DNA of 64,000 nt from Marinobacter salinisoli (GCF_017301335.1 NZ_CP071247.1:3652532-3716531), one strand, 5' to 3'. Numbered from the stretch's first letter, positions 45,881 to 56,801 are shown. Notes: generated by a model from the letters alone, not told the origin. Numbers and translations are program-made.

Positions 45881-46385
45881 GGTGATGCCCGTGGCTGTGG
45901 CTATGACTGTGTCCCTGGCTATGGCCGTGGGAGTGCCCCTGCCCTGCCTGGGCGTAGGCGCCGGGTTCCGGATCAAACTGGGCGGTGTGGTGGGTGAGTT
46001 TGGCACCCAGGCGTTCGGCCAGTTCTTCCAGTACGTGGTCCGGCGGGAAGCGCACCCAGCCGCCTTTGTCGTCGTGGCCGATGGCAAGGGTGACGTGGCG
46101 GTTGCCCAGGTGATAGCACAGGCGGGCCAGTGGCAGGCCGGCTTCGATGCGAGCGGTCACCACCGGCTCTTCAGCAGCACGGATACGGATGATCTCGCCG
46201 GTTTTGGCTTGCAGCAGGTCGCCGTCCCGCAGTACCTGGCCGCGTTCCAGAAACAGGCCCACGTCCAGGTTGGTGACGGTGGTGGCACGCAGCCGGCCCC
46301 GGATGCGCAGCTCATAAGGCAAAATCAGGCTGTCGTGGATTTCGCTGCTGTCTACGTCGTTGATGCGTTGTGTCAGTTCCAACAT
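45864..46385 (-). CDS. ureE: Urease nickel metallochaperone UreE
   Basis: A 173-residue nickel chaperone with the peptide-binding domain N-terminal, the metal-binding domain (GLPLARLCYHLGNRHVTLAIGHDDKG) in the middle, and a C-terminal His-rich tail of about 25 residues of alternating Gly/Ser/His. It hands nickel to UreG. AAGGAG precedes the ATG. The gap to ureC is short (24 bases). Confidence 0.95.
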   Translation of the reverse strand: MLELTQRINDVDSSEIHDSLILPYELRIRGRLRATTVTNLDVGLFLERGQVLRDGDLLQAKTGEIIRIRAAEEPVVTARIEAGLPLARLCYHLGNRHVTLAIGHDDKGGWVRFPPDHVLEELAERLGAKLTHHTAQFDPEPGAYAQAGQGHSHGHSQGHSHSHSHGHHHGHTH

Positions 46386-46409
46386 GTTGTCTTTCTCCTT
46401 CGTCCTGGC

Positions 46410-48113
<1,704 letters not shown>

Positions 48114-48134
48114 GCTATCCCTCGTTTTCCTTTT

Positions 48135-48253
48135 GGGAGCAAGAGCCAGTGGGACCGGCATTCCGAAACACGCTCAAGCACATCCATGTGGCGCTTGGGC
48201 TTCGCCATCCATGGCTCAGCACAGTTTCGGAAGACCACTCCCACTCGCTCCCC
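48135..48253. repeat. Intergenic stem-loop element B (ureB-ureC gap)
   Basis: Inverted arms (48135-48169 and 48224-48253), with perfect inner TTCCGAAAC/GTTTCGGAA and outer GGGAGC/GCTCCC pairs, enclose a core with CACATCCATGTG, GCGCTTGGGCTTCGC and CCATCCATGG. The core is closely related to that of element A in the same orientation. It sits between ureB and ureC. Confidence 0.75.
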
Positions 48254-48263
48254 AAATTCCGAT

Positions 48264-48575
48264 TTAGCTGTCCAGTTTCCCCATCACTTCGCCGCGGAAG
48301 CCGTAGATTTCCCGGCCACCGGCGAAAGGAATCAGGGTGACTTCGCGAGTCTGACCGGGTTCGAAGCGAATGGCCGTACCGGCTGCGATATCGAGTCGCA
48401 GTCCACGTGCCTTGTCACGGTCAAAGTCGAGCGCCGGATTGGCTTCGGCAAAGTGGTAGTGAGAGCCGATCTGCACGGGGCGGTCGCCGGTGTTGGCCAC
48501 CTCGATGGTGGTACGTTCGCGGCCGGCGCAGAGTTCGATGTCGCCGTCCTGGATCTGGTATTCGCCGGGAATCAT
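48264..48575 (-). CDS. ureB: Urease beta subunit
   Basis: A 103-residue small subunit of urease beginning MIPGEYQ, the conserved N-terminus, with [19 protein letters not shown]. The start is ATG 48575 behind GAGGAG; a GTG three codons earlier overlaps that site. It forms the structural (alpha-beta-gamma)3 complex with UreC and UreA in the cytoplasm. The ureA stop is 12 bases before its start. Confidence 0.95.
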   Translation of the reverse strand: MIPGEYQIQDGDIELCAGRERTTIEVANTGDRPVQIGSHYHFAEANPALDFDRDKARGLRLDIAAGTAIRFEPGQTREVTLIPFAGGREIYGFRGEVMGKLDS

Positions 48576-48587
48576 CTCAGCCACTCC

Positions 48588-48890
48588 TCAAACTATGGGG
48601 TTATGAACCGTCACGAGTTTCGTGCCATCGGGGAACGTCGCTTCCACCTGCACTTCGTGGATCATGTCGGCAACGCCGTCCATGACGTCATCCCGGGTGA
48701 GGATTTCGGTGCCGGAGCTCATCAGTTCGGCCACGGAGCGGCCTTCGCGGGCACCTTCCATGATTTCGGCGCTGATCAGGGCGATGGCTTCCGGGTAGTT
48801 CAGCTTCAGGCCTTTGGCCTTGCGGCGTTCAGCGAGCAGTGCTGCGGTGAACAGCAGCAGCTTGTCTTTGTCTCTGGGCGTTAATTCCAT
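48588..48890 (-). CDS. ureA: Urease gamma subunit
   Basis: A 100-residue small subunit beginning [35 protein letters not shown], the conserved gamma-subunit pattern, and ending [11 protein letters not shown]. It assembles with UreB and UreC. A separate ureA and ureB (rather than a fused UreAB) is the usual bacterial layout. Element C separates it from ureD upstream. Confidence 0.95.
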   Translation of the reverse strand: MELTPRDKDKLLLFTAALLAERRKAKGLKLNYPEAIALISAEIMEGAREGRSVAELMSSGTEILTRDDVMDGVADMIHEVQVEATFPDGTKLVTVHNPIV

Positions 48891-48940
48891 TGCGCGACTC
48901 CGATGTTTGTTCTTTTAAAATGCGAATAACTCAAAGGATC

Positions 48941-49060
48941 GGGAGAAGTGGGCAGGGACGTCCATTCGGGACCATCGGCAGCATGGATGCTGCCGCTGAG
49001 CTTACATGGACGTATTCACAGCGTGTCCCGGAGGGACGTACCTGCCCGCTTCCCACTCCC
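48941..49060. repeat. Intergenic stem-loop element C (ureD-ureA gap)
   Basis: Inverted arms (about 48941-48974 and 49023-49060; GGGCAGG...ACGTCC pairing with GGACGT...CCTGCCC, and TCGGGAC with GTCCCGG) enclose a core with a GGCAGCA-TGGA-TGCTGCC hairpin and GAGCTTACATGGACGT. The core matches the reverse complement of cores A and B. It fills most of the 174-base gap. Confidence 0.72.
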
Positions 49061-49064
49061 AAAT

Positions 49065-49970
49065 TCACGTCAGCCATATTCTTGGTATGTGTGCCTGCAG
49101 CCCGGTCAGGCGCGGGCGCAGGATTTCCCAGGCCTGCTGACACAGGGCCCAGGCTTCGTTTCGTTCGTTGCCGAGGTAGCGCAACAGCACCACGCCACGG
49201 CGCCGGGTGATTGCCCAGCGATGGTTCTCGGGCAATGCCTCGCGCACCGCTTCGATGGCTTCGACTTCGTCTTCCAGCCCTACGGCCCAAAGCGTGGCCT
49301 GAACGGTGGCACCGCCCTGCCCCCATTTGCCGGCAAAGCGCGGGTGGTTGGGGTCCAGGGGTTGTCGTTCGAGCCACAGGGGCTGGCCGTTCATGGTCAG
49401 GCGGAACTGCTGTTCCAGATGGCCGGACACAAACGGCAACCGGCTGGCCGGGCGGCCCAGGGCGAGGATTTCCCAGCCCAGTGTGCGGGCGCCGGTTTCC
49501 AACTCGATGGTGGTGCTTTGCTCGCCCCGGGAACCGTCGAAGGCCAGGGTTTCCTGGGGCAGGTATTCGAGAATGGCGTCTTTGCTCACGGTTAACTTGG
49601 TGTGCTGGCCCCAGGCCACACCGTGGCTGTCGGCCTTGTAGAGCTTGGCGGCAGCAGGGGTGGTCAACAGGGCATGGGCGCCCTCGCCTACCTCGGCCTC
49701 GATACGAAGCACATCGCCACTCACCAGCCCACCCGGCGGGTGCAGCAGGTACACGTGGCAACAGCCTTCCGGGCCTTCCGGGTAGAAAGGCCGCTGAACC
49801 CGCAACGGCCCATGATGGTGCCGGCGGGTCAGGCGGGTAACCTGTCGCTCGCCCTCGTTCCGGGCAATAAAGCCCAGGGACAGAGACGCGGCCCACTGCC
49901 GGTCCGTGTCGAAGCGGTGGCCGGAGTCGTTCGCGGCCTCTTGGTTAACGATGGGTTGAAAAGCCGTCAT
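49065..49970 (-). CDS. ureD: Urease accessory protein UreD
   Basis: A 301-residue scaffold protein needed for apo-urease activation with UreF and UreG. Family landmarks are GPLRVQRPFYPEG, CHVYLLHPPGGLVSGD and LLTTPAAAKLYK. It is the first urease gene after the transporter: its start overlaps the urtE stop by four bases (ATGA), tying transport and hydrolysis into one operon. Confidence 0.95.
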   Translation of the reverse strand: MTAFQPIVNQEAANDSGHRFDTDRQWAASLSLGFIARNEGERQVTRLTRRHHHGPLRVQRPFYPEGPEGCCHVYLLHPPGGLVSGDVLRIEAEVGEGAHALLTTPAAAKLYKADSHGVAWGQHTKLTVSKDAILEYLPQETLAFDGSRGEQSTTIELETGARTLGWEILALGRPASRLPFVSGHLEQQFRLTMNGQPLWLERQPLDPNHPRFAGKWGQGGATVQATLWAVGLEDEVEAIEAVREALPENHRWAITRRRGVVLLRYLGNERNEAWALCQQAWEILRPRLTGLQAHIPRIWLT

Positions 49971-50665
49971 ACCGTCAGGTGCTTCTTGATCAATTCATCG
50001 GACAATTCTGCAATTTCACCTTCGGCCACCGGGCGTCCGCGATCGAGAATGGCGAAGCGGTCGGCGTACTTGCGGGCAAACGGCAGTTTCTGTTCCACCA
50101 GCAGCACGGTCAGGCCATCTTCTTCGATCAGTTTGCGGATGACCTCGCCGATCTGGGCCACGATGTTGGGCTGAATGCCTTCACCGGGTTCATCCAGAAT
50201 CAGCAGGCGGGGCTCAATCACCAGGGCGCGGCCAATGGCCAGTTGCTGTTGCTGCCCGCCGGACAGGTCGCCGCCGCGGCGGTTTTTCATTTCCTTGAGC
50301 ACCGGGAAGAGTTCGTACACCCGCTCCGGGATTTTCCTGCTGCCGTCGGCGCGAACGGCCAGCCCGGTGCGCAGATTTTCTTCCACGGTCAGCAGGGGGA
50401 ATATCTGCCGGCCCTGAGGTACGTAACCGATGCCCAGACGCGGGCGGTCTTCCATCTTGCGAGTGGTGAGTTCCACATCCCGGGCAAACTCGATGGAGCC
50501 GCTTTTCGGGGTTTCCTCGCCCATGATGCACTTCATCAGGGTGGTCTTGCCCACGCCATTGCGGCCCATCACGCAGGTGCACTTGCCCTGGGGCACATCC
50601 AGGTGCAGATCCCACAGGGTGTGGCTCTCGCCATAGAAATGGTTCAGCTGGTCAATCTTCAGCAT
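49967..50665 (-). CDS. urtE: Urea ABC transporter ATP-binding subunit UrtE
   Basis: A 232-residue ABC ATPase of the branched-chain amino-acid (LivF) type that powers urea uptake. Walker A GRNGVGKTT, signature LSGGQQQQLAIGRAL and Walker B LLILDEPGEGIQPNI are intact. It overlaps ureD by four bases and urtD by one, so translation is probably coupled. Confidence 0.95.
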   Translation of the reverse strand: MLKIDQLNHFYGESHTLWDLHLDVPQGKCTCVMGRNGVGKTTLMKCIMGEETPKSGSIEFARDVELTTRKMEDRPRLGIGYVPQGRQIFPLLTVEENLRTGLAVRADGSRKIPERVYELFPVLKEMKNRRGGDLSGGQQQQLAIGRALVIEPRLLILDEPGEGIQPNIVAQIGEVIRKLIEEDGLTVLLVEQKLPFARKYADRFAILDRGRPVAEGEIAELSDELIKKHLTV

Positions 50666-51489
50666 CAGGCGTCCTCCCCCAGATACACTTTGACAACTTC
50701 CGGGTCATTGGAGACCTGATCCATTGAGCCCTCCGCCAGCACACTGCCCTGATGCAACACCGTCACCTTGCGGGCGATGGAGCGAACGAAGCCCATATCG
50801 TGCTCGACCACCACCACAGACTGCTTGCCCGCGAGGCTGGTCAGCAGCTCGGCGGTGCGTTCCATTTCCTGTTCGGTCATACCCGCCACCGGCTCATCCA
50901 CCAGCAACAGTCGGGGCTTCTGCATCAACAGCATACCGATTTCCAGCCACTGTTTCTGACCGTGGGAGAGAATGCCGGCTTCCCGGTCCTTCAGACGCTT
51001 GAGGCCGATCAGAGTCAGCACCTCGTCGATCCGGTCGAGATCTTCCCCGGCGAGTCTGGAAGTGAGCGTCGGCAACACTCGCTTGTCGGTGGCCATAGCC
51101 AGCTCGAGGTTTTCGAACACCGTCAGGGCTTCAAACACGGTGGGCTTCTGGAATTTCCGGCCGATGCCGAGACTGGCGATGTCCGGCTCGTTCATGGTCA
51201 GCAAATTGTGGCGGCTGCCGAACCACACCGAACCGGTGTCGGGGCGGGTTTTGCCGGTGATGATATCCATCATGGTGGTTTTGCCCGCGCCGTTGGGGCC
51301 GATGATGCAGCGCAGTTCGCCATCGTCGATGGTCAGGTTCAGGTTGTTGATGGCCTTGAAGCCATCGAAGCTGACGCTGACGTCCTCGAGATACAGAATG
51401 GAGCCGTGGCGCACATCCACCGGTGACTCGACGGGTGCCAGAAATTCAAACACCCGGTCCCGGTTGGTCAATTCCTGAAACATGCTCAT
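50665..51489 (-). CDS. urtD: Urea ABC transporter ATP-binding subunit UrtD
   Basis: A 274-residue LivG-type ABC ATPase with Walker A GPNGAGKTT, signature LSHGQKQWLEIGM, and Walker B LLLVDEPVAGMT. The signature LSHGQ is typical of this group. The N-terminus is about 25 residues longer than the minimal domain. Partner of UrtE in the urea transporter; overlaps urtC by four bases and urtE by one. Confidence 0.95.
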   Translation of the reverse strand: MSMFQELTNRDRVFEFLAPVESPVDVRHGSILYLEDVSVSFDGFKAINNLNLTIDDGELRCIIGPNGAGKTTMMDIITGKTRPDTGSVWFGSRHNLLTMNEPDIASLGIGRKFQKPTVFEALTVFENLELAMATDKRVLPTLTSRLAGEDLDRIDEVLTLIGLKRLKDREAGILSHGQKQWLEIGMLLMQKPRLLLVDEPVAGMTEQEMERTAELLTSLAGKQSVVVVEHDMGFVRSIARKVTVLHQGSVLAEGSMDQVSNDPEVVKVYLGEDA

Positions 51490-52613
51490 GCGGCCACCTC
51501 CTGTGCATCGGTCAGGTCGTCATCCGACGCCCGGGCTTTCTTGCGTTTGCTGAGCAGGCCGGCAATGCCTTTGGGCAGGAACACGGTGACGATCACGAAC
51601 AGCCCGCCCAGGGCGAACAGCCAGGCGTCGGGCATGACGCCGGTGAATACCGTCTTGGCGTAGTTCACCAGCAGCGCGCCAATGACCGCACCATACAGTG
51701 TAGCCCGGCCACCCAAGGCAACCCACACCACGATCTCGATGGAGAACAGCGGCGAGAATTCACTCGGGTTAATGATGCCGACCTGCGGCACGTAGAGCGC
51801 ACCAGCAACACCCGCCAGCATGGCGGAGATGACGAACACAAACAACTGTACCCGTTCCACACGGTAACCGAGGAAGCGGGTTCTGGCTTCGGCATCGCGG
51901 CAGGCAACACTGACCCGCCCCAGCTTGCTGGTAACGATGCCGCGACAGATCACGTAGCCGATGGCCAGTGCGATCCCGCTGGCAATGAACAGGCCCAATC
52001 GGGTGGCATTGGTGCGCAGATCAAACCCAAGGATGTCCTTGAAGTCGGTCAGGCCGTTGTTGCCGCCAAAGCCCATCTCATTGCGGAAGAACGCCAGCAT
52101 CAGCGCGAAGGTCAGCGCCTGGGTGATGATGGAGAGGTACACGCCGGTCACCCGGGACCGGAATGCCAGGAAGCCGAACACCAGCGCCAGCAGGCCCGGC
52201 GCGAGCAGCACCATGATGAAGGCGAACCAGGCCATGTCGAAGCCGAGCCAGTACCAGGGCAGCTCCTGCCAGTTCAGGAACACCATGAAGTCCGGCAGGA
52301 TCGGGTCACCATACACGCCCCGATCGCCAATCTGGCGCATCAGGTACATCCCCATGGCGTAGCCGCCGAGGGCAAAGAAGGCACCGTGGCCAAGGCTGAG
52401 AATGCCCAGATAGCCCCAGACCAGATCCACCGCCACCGCCAGCAGCGCGTAGCACAGATATTTGCCGAGCAGCGTCACGGTGTAGGAGCTGACGTACAGG
52501 GCGCTGTCCTTGGGCATGGTGAGGTGCAGCACCGTCACCACTGCCAGCGCAGTGAATAGCACGCCCAGAAAGATTTGCGTGGAGCGTTCCTGAAAAGGTC
52601 TAGTCAACCACAT
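51486..52613 (-). CDS. urtC: Urea ABC transporter permease UrtC
   Basis: A 375-residue LivM-type inner-membrane permease with about ten helices; landmark LGHGAFFALGGYAMGMYLM and GGRATLYGAVIGALLVNY. The ATG at 52613 is three bases after the urtB stop, and its end overlaps urtD by four bases. Confidence 0.94.
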   Translation of the reverse strand: MWLTRPFQERSTQIFLGVLFTALAVVTVLHLTMPKDSALYVSSYTVTLLGKYLCYALLAVAVDLVWGYLGILSLGHGAFFALGGYAMGMYLMRQIGDRGVYGDPILPDFMVFLNWQELPWYWLGFDMAWFAFIMVLLAPGLLALVFGFLAFRSRVTGVYLSIITQALTFALMLAFFRNEMGFGGNNGLTDFKDILGFDLRTNATRLGLFIASGIALAIGYVICRGIVTSKLGRVSVACRDAEARTRFLGYRVERVQLFVFVISAMLAGVAGALYVPQVGIINPSEFSPLFSIEIVVWVALGGRATLYGAVIGALLVNYAKTVFTGVMPDAWLFALGGLFVIVTVFLPKGIAGLLSKRKKARASDDDLTDAQEVAA

Positions 52614-52616
52614 ACC

Positions 52617-54221
52617 TCAACCCTCCGCCGCACGGCCCTTCTGGGGAAAGAGTCCCCGGGGGCGTTTCTGAATGAACAGGATGATCAGGACCAGCACCAT
52701 GATCTTGGCCAGCACGGCGCCCGCCCAGGGTTCCAGTAACTGGTTAATGGTGCCGAGTGAGAGCCCCGCCAGCAGCGTGCCCCAGAGATTGCCGACGCCG
52801 CCGAACACCACCACCATGAACGAGTCGATGATGTAGCTCTGGCCCAGATTCGGGCCCACGTTGGTAATCTGAGACAGGGCCACGCCCGCCAGCCCGGCCA
52901 CGCCGGAACCCAGGCCGAAGGTAAGGATGTCCACGCGGGTGGCGCGGATGCCCATGGAGCGTGCCATGGCCCGGTTCTGGGTGACGGCCCGGACTTCCAG
53001 GCCCAGGCGGGTCTTGCGCATGATCAGCATCAGCCCGGCAAACACCACCAGAGCGAAACCGATGACGTACATGCGGTTCAGGGTCAGGGACAGGGCTTCG
53101 TTGATCATCACCGAGCCACTCATCCAGTCCGGGGTGACCACGGTGCGGTTGAGCGGGGAAATCACAGTGCGGACCAGCTGCTGCAGGATCAGGCTGATGC
53201 CAAAGGTCGCCAGCAGGGTTTCCAGTGGCCGGCCTTTCAGGTGCTGAATGACGGAGCGCTCAATGGCGATGCCCGCCAGAGCGGCGACCAGAAAGCCCGC
53301 CGGAATCGAGAGAATCAGCGCCAGGCCCGGTTGGCCCGGCAGCAATTGCTGCATGCCCCAGGTGGTGTAGGCCCCCAGCATGATAAGTTCGCCGTGGGCC
53401 ATGTTAATAACGCCCATCACGCCGAAGGTGATCGCCAGGCCGATAGCGGCCAGCACCAGCACCGAACCCAGTGACAGGCCAAAATACAGGGTCTCCGCGG
53501 CGCGGTTCATTTTCAGTTTCTGTTCGATGCTTTTCATGGCGGCTTTCGCCGCTGCGGCGAGCTGTGGATCATCGCTGCGCATGGCCTGCTGAAGCGCCGC
53601 GCGGGCTTCGGAGTTGAGGCTGCCAGACAAGGTGGCGACGGCGGCCACATCGCCCAGTTCTTCCACCTGGTAAATGGCCAGGGCCTCTGCCAGCGCTGCC
53701 TGAACCGATCCGCTGTCTTCAGCTTCGATCAGCTCGGGCAGTCGCTCGGCCAGAGTTTCGTCCACGCTGCCTTTCAGGGCGCGGGCAGCAGAGAGGCGCT
53801 TGGCCTTGTCGGGGCTTTTAAGGTCAATGACTGAAAGGATGCCTTCCAGCTCATTACGCAGTGAGTTGTTGACCCGAATGGTGTCGATGTCCCGGCGGGA
53901 CATTTCACCCAGATTCTCGCCGGTCAGGGCGCTGGCGACGGTCCAGTTCCGACCCCGGTTCTTGAGCACGACGATGAATTCACCACTTGCGTCGATGCGG
54001 CCCAGCTTGTTGGCCGCAAAGGCCTCCAGCCAGCCTCGGGCGCGTTCATCACCACTGCCCGCGATTTGATTGATTACGTCTTTCTTGGCAGCGAAGGAGG
54101 ATTCCGCCAGTTGCGTCAGCAGTTGCTGGGCCTCCGAGTCATCCACTTGCGCGGAAACGAGACCGGGGCAAAGTAAAAACCAGACAAGCAGAAGCTGACT
54201 GAGCCATCGCATGATGCCCAT
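52617..54221 (-). CDS. urtB: Urea ABC transporter permease UrtB
   Basis: About 534 residues: a signal-peptide-like N-terminus (WLSQLLLVWFLLCPGLVSA), a ~210-residue periplasmic helical domain (VDDSEAQQLLTQLAESS...), then a LivH-type permease of about eight helices (MAHGELIMLGAYTTW; FGGVGNLWGTLLAGL). The extra periplasmic domain is usual for UrtB and absent in LivH. I place the start at ATG 54221, behind AGGA; alternative ATGs are at 54239 and 54212. Confidence 0.93.
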   Translation of the reverse strand: MGIMRWLSQLLLVWFLLCPGLVSAQVDDSEAQQLLTQLAESSFAAKKDVINQIAGSGDERARGWLEAFAANKLGRIDASGEFIVVLKNRGRNWTVASALTGENLGEMSRRDIDTIRVNNSLRNELEGILSVIDLKSPDKAKRLSAARALKGSVDETLAERLPELIEAEDSGSVQAALAEALAIYQVEELGDVAAVATLSGSLNSEARAALQQAMRSDDPQLAAAAKAAMKSIEQKLKMNRAAETLYFGLSLGSVLVLAAIGLAITFGVMGVINMAHGELIMLGAYTTWGMQQLLPGQPGLALILSIPAGFLVAALAGIAIERSVIQHLKGRPLETLLATFGISLILQQLVRTVISPLNRTVVTPDWMSGSVMINEALSLTLNRMYVIGFALVVFAGLMLIMRKTRLGLEVRAVTQNRAMARSMGIRATRVDILTFGLGSGVAGLAGVALSQITNVGPNLGQSYIIDSFMVVVFGGVGNLWGTLLAGLSLGTINQLLEPWAGAVLAKIMVLVLIILFIQKRPRGLFPQKGRAAEG

Positions 54222-54300
54222 GGGTTGCGTCCTGTCCATGAAGGTTGGAGGGGCTGAGCGGCGAACGGGGCCGACGCCCCGTTCGCGGTCAGGTCAGATC

Positions 54301-55599
54301 TTAGTTAGAGGCAACGTCGGCCTTACCACCACAGGTGCCGGTAACCACGTTGAAGTTTCCGCACTTGAGCGGCTTGCGCCAGTCGCTGATGAGGTCCTTG
54401 GAGTCTGGCAGGAAGTCAGACCAGGCATCGCCGGCAACGGTGGACGGAGTTTCCCAGACCACGGAGAACTGACCGTTATCCTGGATCTCACCAATCAGCA
54501 CCGGCTTGGTGATGTGGTGGTTCGGCATCATGGTGGCGTAACCACCGGTCAGGTTCGGTACGGCAACACCGATGATGGCGTCTTTAACCGCGTCGACATC
54601 GGCAGTGCCCGCTTTCTTGACGGCTTCGATGTACATGTTGAAACCGATGTAATGCGCTTCCATCGGGTCATTGGTGACGGCATCTTCCTTGCCGGTGTAA
54701 TCAACCCAGGCATCGATGAATTCATAGTTGGCGTCGCTGTCGACACTCATGAAGTAGTTCCAGGCCGCCAGGTGACCAACCAGAGGACCGGTATCGATAC
54801 CAGACAGCTCCTGCTCACCTACGGAGAAGGCAACCACCGGGATGTCGGCGGCGTCGATACCCTGGTTACCCAGTTCGCGGTAGAAAGGTACGTTGGCGTC
54901 ACCGTTAATGGTGGACACCACGGCGGTCTTCTTGCCCGCGCTACCGAACTTCTTGATATCGGAAACGATGGACTGCCAGTTGGAGTGACCGAACGGGGTG
55001 TAGTTGATCATGATGTCATCGGCGGCCACACCCTTGTCCTTGAGGTAGGTCTCAAGGATCTTGTTGGTGGTGCGCGGGTAAACGTAGTCGGTGCCCGCCA
55101 GAACCCAGCGCTCAACACCAATGTCGTTCATCAGGTAGTCCACCGCAGGAATGGCCTGCTGGTTGGGCGCCGCGCCGGTGTAGAACACATTTTCAGAGGA
55201 CTCTTCACCCTCGTACTGGACCGGGTAGAACAGCAGGCCGTTGAGTTCTTCAACGACGGGCAGAACCGATTTACGGGAGACCGATGTCCAGTTACCGAAG
55301 ATCACGTCCACTTCTTCTTTTTCCAGAAGCTCACGGGCTTTTTCCGCGAACAGCGGCCAGTTTGAAGCCGGGTCAACAACGACTGGCTCCAGCTGACGGC
55401 CCAGCACACCACCAGCCTCGTTCTGCTTTTCGATCAGCATCAGCATGGTGTCCTTCAGGGTGGACTCACTGATGGCCATGGTGCCGGACAGGGAATGCAG
55501 AATACCTACCTTGATCGGATCTTCAGCAGCTACAGAATGCATGGACACTGACAGCGCCAGTGCCGAGAGACCTAGTTTCACGTGTTTTTTGATGTTCAT
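54301..55599 (-). CDS. urtA: Urea ABC transporter substrate-binding protein UrtA
   Basis: A 432-residue periplasmic binding protein with a signal peptide (LGLSALALSVSMHSVAA-ED). The mature N-terminus DPIKVGILHSLSGTMAISES and FGNWTSVSRKSVLPVVEELNGLLFYPVQYEGEE are diagnostic of UrtA/FmdD rather than LivJ. The start at 55599 follows AGGAAGGACG; upstream ATGs in frame lie in the leader. It is the first gene of urtABCDE-ureDABCEFG and lies divergent to the GntR gene. Confidence 0.95.
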   Translation of the reverse strand: MNIKKHVKLGLSALALSVSMHSVAAEDPIKVGILHSLSGTMAISESTLKDTMLMLIEKQNEAGGVLGRQLEPVVVDPASNWPLFAEKARELLEKEEVDVIFGNWTSVSRKSVLPVVEELNGLLFYPVQYEGEESSENVFYTGAAPNQQAIPAVDYLMNDIGVERWVLAGTDYVYPRTTNKILETYLKDKGVAADDIMINYTPFGHSNWQSIVSDIKKFGSAGKKTAVVSTINGDANVPFYRELGNQGIDAADIPVVAFSVGEQELSGIDTGPLVGHLAAWNYFMSVDSDANYEFIDAWVDYTGKEDAVTNDPMEAHYIGFNMYIEAVKKAGTADVDAVKDAIIGVAVPNLTGGYATMMPNHHITKPVLIGEIQDNGQFSVVWETPSTVAGDAWSDFLPDSKDLISDWRKPLKCGNFNVVTGTCGGKADVASN

Positions 55600-55714
55600 T
55601 GTGCGTCGTCCTTCCTGTGGTTGTCGTGAGATTGTTCGTTCTTCTTTAACGCCCTCACGCATCTGCATTAGCTGTTCCATCTCCCATCTTTACTCCAACA
55701 GTTCAATAACTTAA

Positions 55715-55726
55715 CTGGTATACAAG
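55715..55726. promoter_or_regulatory. GntR-type operator candidate upstream of urtA
   Basis: TGGTATACAA is a near-perfect palindrome around GTATAC, matching the TNGTATACNA pattern used by many FCD-type GntR regulators. It lies about 120 bases upstream of the urtA start, in the divergent region shared with the GntR gene at 55966, whose product is the natural candidate to bind it. Confidence 0.5.
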
Positions 55727-55768
55727 GCAAGGACCGGCGATCTTTTCAACAGCGCTTGCTCCGGTAAC

Positions 55769-55838
55769 GCACCAAAAGCGGAAGAAAAACACGCGACGTG
55801 CGTCTAACTGGTGCACTCGCCAGGACACTGCGGCACCA
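55769..55838. promoter_or_regulatory. Candidate NtrC half-sites
   Basis: GCACCA (55769-55774), TGGTGC (55809-55814) and GCACCA (55833-55838) lie 50-120 bases upstream of the sigma-54 promoter at 55889. NtrC enhancers contain GCAC...GGTGC, so these may be half-sites, but their spacing is not the textbook one. The rest of the urtA-gntR gap (55600-55965) holds no ORF. Confidence 0.35.
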
Positions 55839-55888
55839 GAAAAACCCTAAACCAATGAAATATATACACATTCAATTTATTTTACGGC

Positions 55889-55903
55889 TGGCACGGGCCT
55901 TGC
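55889..55903 (+). promoter_or_regulatory. Consensus sigma-54 promoter of the GntR gene
   Basis: TGGCACG-GGCC-TTGC matches the sigma-54 consensus TGGCACG-N4-TTGC at every defined base, with GG and GC ten bases apart. Transcription should start near 55914, giving a leader of about 50 bases before the ATG at 55966. Confidence 0.8.
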
Positions 55904-55965
55904 GGAGCCGGGGTATAAGAGCCTGACCGGCTCACCACCACCTTCCGCCACGGAGAAACCGTGCA

Positions 55966-56688
55966 ATGCCCAAGGATACTGGCGCCAGAAAAGGCAGTAT
56001 GGCGGAGCATGTCTACGAAGGCGTAAAAGCCGACCTGTTCAGTTTTCGGCTGATGCCGGGTGACCGATTCAGTGAAGGTGAAATTGGCAGCCGATTGCGT
56101 GCCAGCCGCACTCCCGTTCGTGAAGCACTGTACCGTTTGCAGCAGGAGGGCTATGTTGAGGTGCTCTTTCGCAGTGGCTGGCGGGTAAAACCCTTGGACC
56201 CGAAACAACTGGACGATCTTTTCGAGCTGCGCCTGACCATTGAGCTGGCGGCGGTCGACAAACTCTGTTCCAGCCCCGAAACAAACCTCCAGTTGCGGGC
56301 CCTGCTCCGGCTCCAGTCACCTCCCTCCGTGTCAGGCCGGGGTATAACGGGCCCCGACAGGCCGCCGGAAGCCTGCTTTCACCATGCGCTGGTCAGGGCC
56401 GCCGGTAACCAGGAGATGGTTCGAATCCACCGGGAAGTGTCTGAAAGGCTGCGCCTGGCTCTGGCTCTGGGCCTGCACAAGCGCGGCAAAGCCGGCAAAC
56501 CGGCCACCCACGGCGAGATTCTGTCGGCGCTGCTGGTGCGCAATATAACCCGGGCCAAATCGTTACTGACCGACCACATTCGCAACGCGCAACAGGTGGT
56601 CAGCGAGATCACGCGGGAAGACGGCGGCCATTCGCTTACAGAGCCTGCGACCACAACCGAATCGCGCTACAGGGCGCACAAATACTGA
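55966..56688 (+). CDS. GntR-family (FCD) transcriptional regulator
   Basis: A 240-residue regulator: a winged helix-turn-helix (about 12-75; GDRFSEGEIGSRLRASRTPVREALYRLQQEGYVEV) and an FCD effector domain (about 85-220) with the metal/ligand-binding positions ELRLTIELAAVD, FHHALVRAAGNQEM and THGEILSALLVRN. It lies divergent to urtA and behind a sigma-54 promoter, so it most likely controls urea uptake or nitrogen-linked metabolism and may itself be nitrogen-regulated. Ligand unknown. Confidence 0.88.
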   Translation: MPKDTGARKGSMAEHVYEGVKADLFSFRLMPGDRFSEGEIGSRLRASRTPVREALYRLQQEGYVEVLFRSGWRVKPLDPKQLDDLFELRLTIELAAVDKLCSSPETNLQLRALLRLQSPPSVSGRGITGPDRPPEACFHHALVRAAGNQEMVRIHREVSERLRLALALGLHKRGKAGKPATHGEILSALLVRNITRAKSLLTDHIRNAQQVVSEITREDGGHSLTEPATTTESRYRAHKY

Positions 56689-56801
56689 ACTAAGGTTCAC
56701 TTTCTGTGCTCTAGATCACCTACATCATCGTGGGATATATCGCACACCCCCCAAAGCGGATATCCGATTCTTCCAGTGCCCGCCAGGACTAGAATGGAGA
56801 G

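Noticed and set aside
45881..46087. N-terminal extension of UreF into ureE
   Set aside because: The extra 69 codons read the His-rich ureE tail out of frame; the UreF family starts near 45880.
55600..55965. Guanidine (ykkC) riboswitch upstream of urtA
   Set aside because: Urea/guanidine transporters can carry one, but I find none of its conserved motifs on either strand of this gap.
56705..56724. GacA box upstream of the small RNA
   Set aside because: TGTGCT and CCTACA resemble the TGTAAG/CTTACA halves, but spacing is eight rather than six and the first half matches poorly.
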